From contig NC_133496.1 of the NCBI RefSeq assembly GCF_025370935.1, positions 3,970,292 to 4,034,291 on the forward strand: 64,000 nt of DNA, in the 5' to 3' direction. This document shows, piece after piece, positions 55,201-62,134 of this stretch. This stretch comes from Choristoneura fumiferana. Lineage: Eukaryota; Arthropoda; Insecta; Lepidoptera; Tortricidae. Below the pieces are notes generated by a model. That model saw nothing but the letters and a program-made list of their open reading frames with translations. It had not been told where the DNA came from and did no database searches. Position 1 is the stretch's first letter; each line of letters starts with the position of its first letter. A program made the translations under genes and the position numbers.

Positions 55201-56424
55201 GAATACGCAATCATTTGTTTTACTTGTTTAAATATATCTTATAGACTAAGAGCCCGCGACAGCCATACCTTCGTTATAGTATTAAGGCTGATTTTTTAAA
55301 TATATGGTACTAATACATGTAAGAACGATCCGTAGGTACTATGAAATTTGGATATTGGGTGCTTTCACCTCAAATTCGTTCCAGTATAAAACTTTTTATA
55401 TATTTTGTTATGAATGATATTAGAAATCACCTTCATTGCCAGACACATTGTAGGGTTACTAACCCCTGCCAGACACCCTTAAACTATGTCTGGATAGTCG
55501 TCTGACAAAAAATATTAGCAAAGCTAAGGACACCCCTACTTGTTACTCAGTGGTGTAGGTCGTGCCACGAGAGTTGAAGTGAATGATTACACTCACAGCT
55601 ACATGAAGAACTGATTGCAAAAAAGGAGAATGAATGAAATGAATTAGTGTATGTCAAAATTCCGCTGTCATTACATGACATGTTCTTGTGTGCGTGACCT
55701 CAACTTTGGTGGCACTACCTATATAATTTCTAAACCGACGTTTATTAACAGGCCTGGTGCCGCAGCGTTGCTCCACACCACCACACCAGAAGCACCAAAA
55801 ATGGCGACGGAGGGGCAACGAACCAGCATGGGAGCTAGCGTAAGTGTGCTTCCAAAGTTTTCTTATACATTATACAACCCCCCGGCGGTATCAGTTCATT
55901 TCGAAACTAACGTTTGGCGACCTGATACATTTCGCAACTTTTCATTTCGCAAACTCTAAAACTGTAAATATTTCAGTATTTATTTCAGGGCCACCCTTTA
56001 GGTTAGGTTAGTTATGTAAAAGTCCTGAAATATTTACAGTTACAGAAATATTAAACGGTTGCGAAATGAAAAGTTGCGAAGTGAATCAGGTTGCCAAACG
56101 TTAGTTGCGAAACATTAGTGATCGTCCTCGACGCGTTCCTCAAAACAGAGTTTCGTTAACGAAAATAGACAAACGACACGATTACGATAGTTAACTAATT
56201 TACTGACACATTTGACGACCGGATGGCCAAGTGCTTAGATAACCTGACTAGGAAGCTCGAGGTTCCGTTGCCGTCCTGTATGCGTTTTTCGCTTTATGCT
56301 TGGACGAACTTACAGACTATTTCTTTTTTTTTAGCAATCTGCGTTCGTCACAGACGAAGAAGTAGTAGACCAGCTGTTCAAGGACACAGGCTTCAACCCC
56401 TCCTGGAGAAAGTCCAGCCCTTAG
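40090..56424 (+). CDS. CAP-superfamily (antigen 5/SCP-like) protein with long charged tail
   Basis: Thirteen joined exons give 628 residues from the first visible codon, all phases consistent. The first exon has a hydrophobic signal-like segment (YVVITLLACAALA) then YCAVRYRRLCQGKGRHVACQ, as in insect antigen 5-like proteins. The CAP core follows: LNCQNYTQIKFTSELRHF, WDRELASLAQRLADQC, FVHDDC, GHFSQIAVW and LLLVCDFSHTN. In the GHFTQxVW box the usual W position is V with W shifted one on. From about residue 263 the protein becomes hydrophilic, acidic then basic, Glu/Arg/Ser/Pro-rich with no domain that I know; RRKLFE occurs twice, 41 residues apart. CAP proteins are normally secreted and non-enzymatic; the role here is unknown. 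The start codon is probably in an upstream exon not identified. Confidence 0.85.
40335..40758. mobile_element. DNA element with TGAGGGCTATCG inverted ends, copy 1
   Basis: Left end tgagggctatcgcgtatga, right end cgatagccctca. Internal words gctacgcgggtttatttata and gccatctagaaagacaaaaaa. Copy 2 at 52858-53266 is about 90% identical by eye. Confidence 0.85.
40984..41213. mobile_element. Palindromic MITE
   Basis: cgatcgcgttctcgttaaaat, ctcaatttgtatg and acagcgcctctagcggaa at the left have near-exact inverses at the right; about 75-base arms. Confidence 0.88.
41402..41487 (+). CDS. CAP gene exon 2
   Basis: Acceptor tatgtatcgacag, donor CAG|gtgagt. Reads PGPGLNCQNYTQIKFTSELR, then HFITHYIN. Matches the G-P-x-C-x-N-Y ... 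T-x-E-L-(K/R)-x-F-I start of antigen 5 CAP domains. Ends two bases into an Arg codon. Confidence 0.85.
41540..41960. repeat. Inverted-repeat stretch in CAP intron 2
   Basis: attcgccggattcttgcttg at about 41736 and its inverse aacaagaatccggcgaat at about 41928 form widely spaced arms; the element ends are not defined. Confidence 0.5.
41998..42133. mobile_element. Palindromic MITE just upstream of CAP exon 3
   Basis: catggtaaaccttttgttga at the left, tcaacaaatgtttaccatg at the right; inner gaatcaacgtgttgctgag/ctcagcgacaagttgattc. It ends about 30 bases from the next acceptor. Confidence 0.8.
42163..42244 (+). CDS. CAP gene exon 3
   Basis: Acceptor ggtgtgttgcag, donor GTT|gtaaga. Reads RRQRIAAGHERVRGGAHLPR, then PQIMMFV. 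This is the H-N-x-x-R-x-x-x-A-x-G ... A-x-x-M-x-x-x-x-W segment, with R-R-Q-R at the usual H-N-x-x-R site. Ends phase 0. Confidence 0.8.
42245..43200. other. CAP intron 3: AT-rich, short repeated word
   Basis: The word ttacagtgttttgt recurs (about 42336, 42569 and 42860). A fragment of SINE D lies at 43085-43170. No gene seen. Confidence 0.5.
43201..43282 (+). CDS. CAP gene exon 4
   Basis: Acceptor gattcattgcag, donor CAG|gtaata. Reads EWDRELASLAQRLADQCYFV, then HDDCRAT: the W-D-x-E-L-A-x-x-A-Q-x-x-A-x-x-C-x-F-x-H-D motif of CAP domains, with its conserved Glu and His. Confidence 0.92.
43535..43895. mobile_element. Non-autonomous DNA element, copy 2 (see 37624)
   Basis: atatggtatttgacaac start, gtcaaataccgtat end; the sequence between follows the copy at 37624 with scattered substitutions. 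Both copies read in the same orientation. Confidence 0.85.
44102..44273 (+). CDS. CAP gene exon 5
   Basis: Acceptor cattacacttccag, donor CCAA|gtgagt. Reads RYPYAGQTVGEVRWRR, then SAQRAIRRVFDAWWGERRR, then TQPFRITAK. This is the R-(F/Y)-x-x-x-G-Q and x-x-x-W-(F/Y)-x-E part of the CAP fold, followed by the variable loop. Confidence 0.88.
44714..44939 (+). CDS. CAP gene exon 6: CAP signature boxes
   Basis: Acceptor aacttccag after a long pyrimidine-rich tract (about 44630-44712), donor GCG|gtcagt. Reads GSVWGHFSQIAVWTLRAVGC, then RLLLVCDFSHTNMLGQ. This contains both late CAP signatures (GHFTQ-like and L-V-C-D-(Y/F)-S). Ends YPLLCAA in phase 0. Confidence 0.92.
45400..45856 (+). CDS. CAP gene exon 7: charged tail with duplicated RRKLFE
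   Basis: Acceptor gattttgcacag, donor CCAG|gtatgt. 152 codons, strongly hydrophilic. It opens with an acidic run (DVYQYEDEEEEIVD), then Ser/Pro, then SSRRKLFEDR and later SKRRKLFEQR. No known domain. Continuity with the CAP exons rests on phase, strand and the absence of stops; the tail may be intrinsically disordered. Confidence 0.78.
45945..46275. mobile_element. Inverted-repeat element whose arms are 16-bp minisatellites
   Basis: The right arm (about 46172-46268) is six tandem 16-bp units of the type ttgctTYTTAGACCAb. The left arm (about 45953-46031) has the inverse units ctggtctaagtgagaagcaag and similar. The middle has no ORF. Confidence 0.75.
46333..46480 (+). CDS. CAP gene exon 8: charged tail
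   Basis: Acceptor gatttctctttcag, donor AAAG|gtgaga. Reads SEASFYNKLAVQLGSAKAED, then ESEEEEYKVVEHNRRED. Hydrophilic, no domain. Phase fits exons 7 and 9. Confidence 0.75.
47276..47412 (+). mobile_element. tRNA-derived SINE C, forward copy
   Basis: tgtctaggttcctgtccagc, ggggttatagcacgcagcac, B box gggttcgatttcc, tail tctttttctggtttttctgtg and tgtctcagtttgtatttt. Confidence 0.82.
47513..47650 (+). CDS. CAP gene exon 9: basic tail
   Basis: Acceptor tttatgctacag, donor GGAG|gtagga. Reads HKLRMGSRKRLPMEATRFRG, then QEPETEKDAFNTWQTRK. Phase fits both neighbours. Confidence 0.72.
47820..47899 (+). other. Possible alternative or poison exon of the CAP gene
   Basis: Acceptor gctgctgcag, donor CTAAG|gtatcg. 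From exon 9 it would read about 25 codons (TTCTRTLRRMLREGEGEGG...) to an in-frame TAA. Its 80-base length would also break the frame. It could be a terminal or decay-triggering exon, or chance in a GC-rich patch. Confidence 0.3.
48040..49030. repeat. Intronic stretch with repeated CCGTCAACTG words
   Basis: atccgtcaactg and its inverse cagttgacggat recur (48437, 48657, 48910), suggesting a decayed mobile element. Around 48210-48300 there is a 5'UTR-like GC-richer patch ending ATGAGAAAAT|gtaagt, but no second exon could be joined. Confidence 0.4.
49842..50100. mobile_element. Palindromic MITE with about 110-bp arms
   Basis: acattaaattaaaaaaatcaaa, aacccggctgccaaaac, gcctagtggtctagaact and agttcaacagtcggga at the left have near-exact inverses at the right. 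Confidence 0.9.
50120..50180 (+). mobile_element. Tail fragment of SINE family B
   Basis: atatgtatgttatccgttgcc and caagctttgcttag match the tail of the full copy at 60305. Confidence 0.6.
50232..50352 (+). CDS. CAP gene exon 10: Pro/Arg/Thr tail
   Basis: Acceptor cactgtttttcag, donor TCT|gtaagt. Reads EVQDEPFQPPPNRRAQVTGA, then ERANRRTSTTTSEPLET. Ends phase 0. Confidence 0.72.
50365..50560 (-). mobile_element. SINE C, reverse copy
   Basis: gggaatcgaacccaggtcctc, cattccgtgccacgtgctata, ccaccactggacagg; read on the minus strand this is SINE C with its B box. A further reverse fragment is at about 50765-50871. Confidence 0.8.
50765..50871 (-). mobile_element. SINE C, shortened reverse copy
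   Basis: tatcaaaaatacaaactgaaac, then directly ccagaggtcctcggcattcc; the B-box region is deleted compared with 50365. Confidence 0.75.
51037..51225 (+). mobile_element. LINE 3' tail fragment
   Basis: agggcgccctagagagaggtggg, gacgatacctataccaagtg, gaggaggcctatacccgg: the C-terminal RPRERWVDD-type end of a LINE ORF2 followed by its 3'UTR. Truncated and inactive. Confidence 0.65.
51655..51892 (-). mobile_element. SINE D, reverse copy
   Basis: Reverse complement of the 21443 copy: catcttaggcctctaggttg, ggtgttgcaggcgtctatggg, atttgccatccagtcgaa. Confidence 0.78.
52117..52175 (+). CDS. CAP gene exon 11: short basic/aromatic exon
   Basis: Acceptor tttttttcgtttcag, donor CGAAG|gtacgt. Reads ELQNMRHRWNWKQTRDRPR. 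Nineteen codons plus two bases; phase fits. Confidence 0.7.
52513..52735. mobile_element. Palindromic MITE
   Basis: taagtcggggtactttgaccc and gagggtaactttggccc at the left, inverse gggccaaagtaccccgacctta at the right. Confidence 0.8.
52858..53266. mobile_element. DNA element with TGAGGGCTATCG ends, copy 2
   Basis: Same ends and interior as 40335-40758, about 15 bases shorter through small deletions. Confidence 0.85.
53332..53517 (+). other. Hydrophobic open reading frame in a CAP intron (exon-like, unassigned)
   Basis: A frame open to TGA at 53515 reads SSDFLEGYLAYSVSILLMVY, then further hydrophobic segments, preceded by a plausible acceptor (tttgtttccacacag). Two or three membrane-like stretches. 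It does not continue the CAP frame usefully and has no start of its own except one inside the neighbouring MITE. It could be a decayed membrane-protein exon or chance. Confidence 0.25.
53868..54162 (+). mobile_element. tRNA-derived SINE family A
   Basis: gtggtttgacctatcgcctctc, B box gggttcaaacccgg, gaggaaacctgcacaaacc, gtgggacgtatataggctggg, ATG repeat tail. The first bases of the head are lost. Confidence 0.85.
54243..54420. repeat. 57-bp tandem repeat carrying telomere-type CCTAA units
   Basis: Three units of 57 bases, each with tactttactggtRgcagt-like and gggRgtYgcagtt-like parts. The first two end in ctaacctaacctaacct, that is (CCTAA)3, the insect telomere repeat read on the other strand. 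Confidence 0.85.
54500..55550. other. AT-rich intron, nothing recognised
   Basis: No exon, SINE or clear inverted repeat. A direct repeat of catactctgttatatttttttt lies at about 55098-55143. Confidence 0.5.
55557..55718. mobile_element. Decayed copy of the 9809 MITE
   Basis: cacgagagttgaagtgaatg followed by attacactcacagctac; the right arm is largely lost apart from gtggcactacctat. Confidence 0.6.
55752..55839 (+). CDS. CAP gene exon 12
   Basis: Acceptor cgtttattaacag, donor AGC|gtaagt. Reads PGAAALLHTTTPEAPKMATE, then GQRTSMGAS. Phase 0 at the end. Confidence 0.7.
56216..56268 (+). mobile_element. Head fragment of SINE family B
   Basis: gaccggatggccaagtgcttag, then aacctgactaggaagctcgag, broken off before the B box. 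It lies about 65 bases before the last CAP exon. Confidence 0.65.
56335..56424 (+). CDS. CAP gene last exon
   Basis: Acceptor tttctttttttttag. Reads QSAFVTDEEVVDQLFKDTGF, then NPSWRKSSP and stop TAG 56422-56424. The compact DEEVVDQLFKDTGF stretch looks more structured and better kept than the preceding tail. Confidence 0.78.
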   Translation, partial: QSAFVTDEEVVDQLFKDTGFNPSWRKSSP

Positions 56425-57084
56425 CACGTTCTAGACAAAGCGCTTAAGTAATACCTATTTATAATGTACCTACTTTAACTCTGTCATGGTTTCAGTAATC
56501 AGTGGTTTTTCGCTAAAAATATTTAGTGGGTGGTTCCAGCGTTGCTTTCATCGCACAAGCGAATAATGAGGGTTCCTTGACAGGCGAAAAATCGCTAGAT
56601 GGCGTTAGTATCGTGAGATCCGTTTCACGTTACTTGCTTGCGATTGGCTCATTTAGTTGTTCAACCAATCAAACGTGACGTAAGTAACCTCACGATACTA
56701 ACCCTCAATACGATTAGTGCGCAATCTCATAATAAAATACAAGCCAATCCACCCCAGCCTATATACGTCCCACTGCTGGGTACACTACACTATTAGCGGT
56801 TTTGTATTGCAATTGACCAATACTATTTCCTTCCTACAATTTTCACTGGCGGGCCGCGACGGGCCGCAGCGCATCGCTTTTTATGTTTATCTACGCACAA
56901 TTATCATAAGCTCTATAATGCATTGGAATACCGGAAATTATGATCAGCATAAAGATAAACTGTTTCGCTAGAACAAATTAGTTATCTGTGAAAATATTAT
57001 TATTGCATAATGAGATAACATTTAACAATTTTATTGCGAATTGCGGTGCGGCATGGTCAGACGTGTCGATAGAAATTGTACCAG
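56425..57084. other. Downstream of CAP gene: MITE-like repeat and SINE fragment
   Basis: 56563-56705 has gcgaaaaatcgctagatggcg ... cacgatactaacc with inverse-like ends. A reverse SINE A scrap (cctatatacgtcccactgctg) lies at 56758-56781. A 3'UTR for the CAP gene is expected to start here, but its end is not evident. Confidence 0.45.
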
Positions 57085-57214
57085 CAGGGCTACTCCGTAA
57101 CTCGAAACTCGAAGTTCGTGTCGTGCGGTCCCTCTGACACTTATACTATTTAATACGAGAGCGAGAGGGACCGCACGACACGAACTTCGAGTTTCGAGTT
57201 TCGGAGTAGCCCTG
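57085..57214. mobile_element. Compact CAGGGCTACT-family MITE
   Basis: Near-perfect 130-bp palindrome: cagggctactccgtaactcg and inverse ends, arms with cgaagttcgtgtcgtgcgg. A strongly decayed neighbour copy follows at about 57220-57345. Confidence 0.9.
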
Positions 57215-57974
57215 CAGGCCCTATTCTACGAAGTGCAAGATTCGAACTTATCTTGCCGTCCCGCTGACGTTTATATTATTTAATATGAGAGTGAGAGGGA
57301 TGGTACGATGCGAACTTTGATTTTCGAATTTCGTAGTAGCCGCCAGAATTCGCAAGACAGCCGGAGCTTTGCGATGTTTCGTAGCGTAGGTGGATGTTTT
57401 CATAAGGCAACGTAGAAAGCAAGTTTAGTTTATGTGTATCTTATCCCTTATCTCACTCTGTTTGGATGGACTCTGCGCGTATAAGAACGCATGTTCGTAA
57501 GATCGTGTCACAATTGCATTGACTCGCGTTTCTGTCCGAAAAAAAAATTGTTTGTCTATTTTTATGCAACGCGGCGAAACTTAAAATCTGAAACTGCCCT
57601 TAACTTGTATTTTATTAGAGCCACCCCTAAATGATAGACCTTTTTCCTACTGTTCAAAAGTTTCATAGAGCAAGCTTTCCCGCTGACAGTTGACAGCCTG
57701 CATCAATTTAAATGCTGTAAAATATAAACAGAAACTTACAAAATAAGGCATTATTTATATTATGTTTGTGATTAACGAATTTAAGTTTAATTTTTAAACG
57801 CATATTGTACTTTATAACGACAAAATGAAACCACGATTACACACAGCAATATCTAGTGTGTTAAATCATGTTTATAAAGTACCTATCTAGTTGTTAAATG
57901 TTTAAATTGTTGTTCAAAGTTATGTGTAATGTAAACTGTTGTTCAAGTGTTGTTCAAATGAAGCTGTTGTTCAA

Positions 57975-58184
57975 ATGAAGTCTTGGCTAAAACGTCCAAA
58001 TTTGAAATCCTACACGTATCCCGAATGGTCGTGTTCGCTCCCGAAATGGTCGTTTGCGTGTCCTAGCTGGTTGAGTTGTGCGTATTGCACGGCGCTGTGT
58101 GCGTTGTGTGTTCACGTGTGTGGGTGCGACGAAGTGTGCGGCCACGCCTGTGGCTGTGCTTGTTGTGGCACTGTTAACGAGTGA
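57975..58184 (+). CDS. Cysteine-rich small protein 1 (69 aa), unknown
   Basis: Unrecognised. Sixty-nine codons with 13 cysteines. The N-terminal half is basic with a repeated P-x-W-S pattern (YPEWSCSLPKWSFACPSW), and the C-terminal half is a dense Cys array (CAYCTALCALC, HVCGCDEVCGHACGCACC). No signal peptide. The start is the first ATG of this frame. Just upstream is a run of GTTGTTCAA-type repeats, including a 17-base unit in tandem (57949-57965 and 57966 onward). An ATG at 57922 opening MCNVNCC would be in phase but for one 17-base unit. Metal binding or a structural Cys protein is possible. Coding status is unproven. Confidence 0.5.
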   Translation: MKSWLKRPNLKSYTYPEWSCSLPKWSFACPSWLSCAYCTALCALCVHVCGCDEVCGHACGCACCGTVNE

Positions 58185-58239
58185 ATAGTTCATTAAAACG
58201 TGTATTTTAAATGTTGTTTTATTTGTAGTTTACTGATTT

Positions 58240-59060
58240 TTCTTGTATAGGAAATCTGCATAACCTGCAAAACAGTTCTATCATGTCGATACCTTGGGGC
58301 TCAAAAGGCGTGAAGCACAAAACACAACTTTTCTGGAGAAGCAAAATACTGGAAAAAATAAATTTAAAAAAATATAGTTCCGTTTTTTCTTACGTTACAT
58401 AAAAGTCTTCTATTGACGAAGAGCTTGGATTTTTTTGTAGTTTTTGTTAATATACTCCAATTGGATGCAAACTGTATGGTTACAGAGATACGTACGCTAT
58501 ACGCCCTGGCGAAAACACAGGCTTGAATCAGTTGAACTTTAAAACCTAGTAAACTTGGCTTATTGTGATTCATGTAAAGGTAACATTATCACAAATTTTG
58601 CTTTCAATGGGTCGTATAGGAAAGTTAAACTTCTTTTTTATGGTAACAAATTAGAATGTTTCAGAGAGTAAAAAAATCGTATTATTCGATACTTTTGATT
58701 ATTAGGCTGCAGTCCTCTGCAGTTTTAAGAAATCAAAATAAACGGTGAATTTTTTTCGAGGCAATAAAGGAAGTGTAAAAATATGTTTCGCTTTAATACC
58801 GGTGTTTTTAACATACTTTATAATAATGTAATTTTTATGTTCTTTTTATCCTAAAATTTAAAAATAAATGTGTTTAGGAACTAAAACAACACAGGCCGTA
58901 AAGGAAATGTTTGAGCGGACTATCCTTTACGCCCTTGGAGCCTCAAGGTATCGATGTGCGTGTAAAGTTCATAACCCGCACGGGCCCAAGCCACGTTGGC
59001 ACTATAGCCCATGGGGTCTCGATCTGAGCAAGCTCGAGTAGGTAGGTATTTGTGTCCAGC
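58240..59060 (+). mobile_element. Decayed SINE family A split by a DNA element
   Basis: SINE words ctgcataacctgcaaaacag before 58285 and gtgtaaagttcataacccgc onward after 58955 would be contiguous without the element at 58286-58954. Confidence 0.65.
58286..58954. mobile_element. Non-autonomous DNA element inside a SINE
   Basis: 669 bp with about 30-base inverted ends: tcgataccttggggctc at the left, gagcctcaaggtatcga at the right (about 4 mismatches in 30). No transposase ORF. Confidence 0.8.
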
Positions 59061-59519
59061 GATGGTACGCGTGTGTATGTATAGGAAGGGTTAGATACCT
59101 AAGTCCATATTTTTGCACTCGACTTTACAACATGTGTAAAAAATAATATATTCGAAAATGTCACCAAATTCTACAGCCCATTTATAAAAATGTGACCACG
59201 AAAATAAGGCGGTTGTAACGCTCGAAAAATGGTCCGAAAAAGAGGCCACAGAGAAAGAGAGAAGAGGAGAGGGGGTGGAAAAAGGGAGAAATTTGGGAGG
59301 GAATGCAGTAGCACGTATTGCTCTTATTACCTTAGCTGACGACTGCCCATACATTTCAACTGCAAAAATGTATGTACAGTTTGAATGCAGTCTGTCTGTG
59401 CTGGCCCTTAGGTATTAGTTCTGAGTTTGTGGCATTGTGTGATCTGATCTCGTGCATCTCCTAGTAACTAAGACCTAGTTCGTTAACGGCTTCCGATCAC
59501 GCGTCACCCGACATGCGTA

Positions 59520-59700
59520 CAGTCAACCAATTTGATTTGAAGGCCACTATAGAACCTTGCCATAGTAAATCATTTTGATTTGGCTATAACAATGCTTACC
59601 GGATTGGATGACGTAAATTTGAGTATGAAAAGGCCTGTCTGCCTAGGAATCGAATTGGTTGACTGCGTTAAAAAAAGTTGAAGTTTAAATTGGTTGACTG
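59520..59700. mobile_element. MITE with TA duplication, CAGTCAACCAATTTGA ends
   Basis: Left cagtcaaccaatttgattt, right aaattggttgactg, flanked by TA at 59518-59519 and 59701-59702. Confidence 0.85.
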
Positions 59701-59782
59701 TACCTGTGTAGGTACAAACCTCTATGAATGAGACTACAATCGTCAGATTCAGATAGCGAAAATTTGTATAGACCTTTATGTA

Positions 59783-59932
59783 CAGTCAAGGAAACTGAAT
59801 CGCGTACCAAGGTGGGACCTTTTCATAATCAATTTAATTCGCTACGATTTCTGTGGTAGATGAATGGAATGTTATTATGACACCAGTAACACAAAGGTTC
59901 CACCCTGGTACGCGGTTCAGTTTCTTTGACTT
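59783..59932. mobile_element. MITE with TA duplication, same family as 7603
   Basis: cagtcaaggaaactgaatcg and cgcgtaccaagg at the left, inverses at the right, TA at 59781-59782 and 59933-59934. Confidence 0.85.
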
Positions 59933-59965
59933 TACGTTACCAAAACATCAAAAATATATTATCTA

Positions 59966-60581
59966 TGTCGGCGGCCAATCGTAAAATCCGCCAGATCGCG
60001 AAATTCCGAGGCATATCGTGAAATAGCGCCATTTCATGATATGCCTAAAAGTTGGCCAGGTAATCACGATGAGCCTGAAAAAAAATTACGGCATATCGAT
60101 TAGAGCAACATTCGTCGATATTCCTAGCTCTATACCGGGTACATCGTGTTATGCTGAAAAAAAGAAAAATTTTGGTACGATGAGCGTAGCGAGGAGTGGT
60201 TAGTATGAATTGTGACCACAACGCACGAGTCGAGCGAGCGAAGCGAGCGTGCCGCGGTAGCGGATGGCGAAGTGCCAGGACCGATATGGTGGCGTTTCAT
60301 GATAACCGGATGGCCAAGTGGTTAGAGAACCTGAGTACGAAGCTTAAGGTGCCGAGTTCGAATCACGGCCGGGGCAGATATTTGTAAGAATAATACGAAT
60401 GTTTGTTCTCGAGTCTTGGGTGTTTAATATGTATTTAAGTATGTATTTATCTATATAAGTATGTTTATCCGTTGCTTAGTGTCCATAGTACAAGCTTTGC
60501 TTAGTGTCCCATGATATTTATTTATTTACGATATGTCTGGGAATTTCGTGATCTGGCGAATTTTACGATCGGCCGCCGACA
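59966..60581. mobile_element. DNA element with TGTCGGCGGCC ends, carrying a SINE
   Basis: About 50-base inverted ends (tgtcggcggccaatcgtaaa ... and inverse tttacgatcggccgccgaca) flanked by TA. Contains a SINE B insertion at 60305-60509. Confidence 0.85.
60305..60509 (+). mobile_element. tRNA-derived SINE family B, with target duplication
   Basis: Head ggatggccaagtggttagaga, B-box-like gagttcgaatcacgg, tail gtttatccgttgcttag. Flanked by the direct repeat catgata (60298-60304 and 60510-60516). Confidence 0.88.
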
Positions 60582-60920
60582 TATACACCTCTATGCCTTC
60601 ATAAAGGCGATGTGACGCTACGGTTATATAGATATTTATGCCCTCGACCGTACACCCGGAAGGCCTAAAAGGTAGCTAAAATAGCAGTAGCAGTAGCTAG
60701 TAGTAGCAAAAATTGTGACCCCCCCCTCTATCTTGTAAACCGTTTGTCCAAAAATATGCAAAAAATATGGAAAGGTAACGCTTAATAATTGCAAGTTAAA
60801 GGAAATCAAACAGGGCCAGTACAAGCGGACTGCGTCTGTAAGTACCTACTGGCTTTAATAAAACAAAATTCCTCAATTGAAAAATGCTTGAAATTTAATT
60901 ATTCACTAACTCTTTTACAG

Positions 60921-61143
60921 TTTCATCTCTTTTCTCGCAAACTTTTTCCAAGCAAGGACCGCCTCTACATCCACATGTCAGGCCGATACATCTCAACAGT
61001 CTATCTATGCAACTGATTGGAAAGAAACATCTAAGAGCACTCCAGTACTTGCAGTAGCACATTTTCTTTTCAATCTTTACATTTATGTCATCTTGTTATA
61101 TTTCTTCACAGGCCTTTATTGCTGCATTGAAGATAAAACATGA
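60921..61143 (+). other. Exon-like open frame with a hydrophobic segment (unassigned)
   Basis: After an acceptor-like tcttttacag a frame stays open for 73 codons to TGA at 61141-61143. It has a Thr/Ser-rich part, then VLAVAHFLFNLYIYVILLYF. Codon choice looks plausible, but no start or partner exon is seen. It could be a last exon of an unidentified gene. Confidence 0.25.
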
Positions 61144-61399
61144 AGTTTGCAGTCACGTTCTTGCTTTGCCTTCAACATCTGTGATATGAAAATTGTCCAT
61201 TCATTTTATTTTGGAATACCGATTTAGGACTAATATTCATAATATTGAAACATTTTGAGTACGTTACGTTTGTTGTTATAATTTTTCCCTAATGGCGGCA
61301 TAGATGAGAGTGTGTATACTGGGAATGGCGGCCTCTATGGGCTTGTGCCAATGTCATATAAGTACTTGACATTATAAGTATGAAATTGACAGTGTAAAC

Positions 61400-61815
61400 T
61401 ACATCAAAAGGCAAAGGCTAAGGCGAGGCTAAGGCCAAAGAAACCAAAGAGAATAATACTGTGGAGGGACATCACCACAGATATAGGTAGGTATCTCTGA
61501 TAGGTACCTCGTTTTTAAACACAACAAGAACTACAATAATGTATGTACGACCTAATAACTCATTCAAAGTTCATTTCTTATACCATCCTTTTACTCTATG
61601 TACCAAGAAAGAAGTTTCAAGCTATTTAAAAAAAGTACCTTTGACAACACTTTATACTTTATACAATTTTGATGAACCATTTACAACGTTTTAAACTGAT
61701 ATATATATATTTTTCCGTATTAAAACAACATCTTCCATACATCTGCTGTATAAAATTACAGTACTTAGATGCTTAGATAACACTGTTGTGTTGAAATTGT
61801 TGTTCAAATGAAACA
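61400..61815. other. Intergenic, nothing firm
   Basis: A decayed LINE-like patch at about 61408-61480 (aggctaaggccaaagaaacc). The rest is AT-rich, leading into the GTTGTTCAAATGAA leader at 61797. Confidence 0.45.
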
Positions 61816-61821
61816 GTGACT

Positions 61822-62025
61822 ATGTGTTGCAGTGCTTGTTGCGGGCCCTGTTGCAATGCCTGTTGCGATGCTTGTAACAAATTCTTAAAAATTATTTGCT
61901 GCATTTATATTTTCATGTTCTGCTTCGAACAGTGTGGCTTTGAAGAGGGTTGTGCTAACATGTGCAATTTTGATGAACTGTGTAAATGTGATGATTGTTT
62001 AGGTGACATGTCGTTTTCGGATTAG
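61822..62025 (+). CDS. Cysteine-rich small protein 2 (67 aa), CCxx repeats and hydrophobic core
   Basis: Unrecognised. Begins with four CC-x-x tetrads in a row (CCSACCGPCCNACCDAC), then K-F-L-K and a hydrophobic segment with cysteines (IICCIYIFMFCF), then CGFEEGC and an acidic tail with CKCDDC. Eighteen of 67 residues are Cys. No signal peptide. A three-codon upstream ORF (ATG 61808) overlaps the GTTGTTCAAATGAA leader shared with the ORF at 57975. The tetrads recall insect Mst84D-type Cys-rich sperm proteins, but the hydrophobic middle does not fit them. Membrane association through palmitoylated cysteines, or metal binding, is speculation. Confidence 0.6.
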   Translation: MCCSACCGPCCNACCDACNKFLKIICCIYIFMFCFEQCGFEEGCANMCNFDELCKCDDCLGDMSFSD

Positions 62026-62134
62026 AACATTATAACCTGTGACCGAGTGGCAGTGGGCGTGATGAACGTTGCCGTTTTACAGTCGCCAGATTCAATATAT
62101 CTGGCACAGCAAAGCGTGCACAAATATCTGACAC

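Noticed and set aside
61816..61821. GTG two codons upstream as the start of Cys-rich protein 2
   Set aside because: The ATG at 61822 lies directly after it and gives the MCC start shared in style with the third ORF; GTG starts are not expected in an animal gene.
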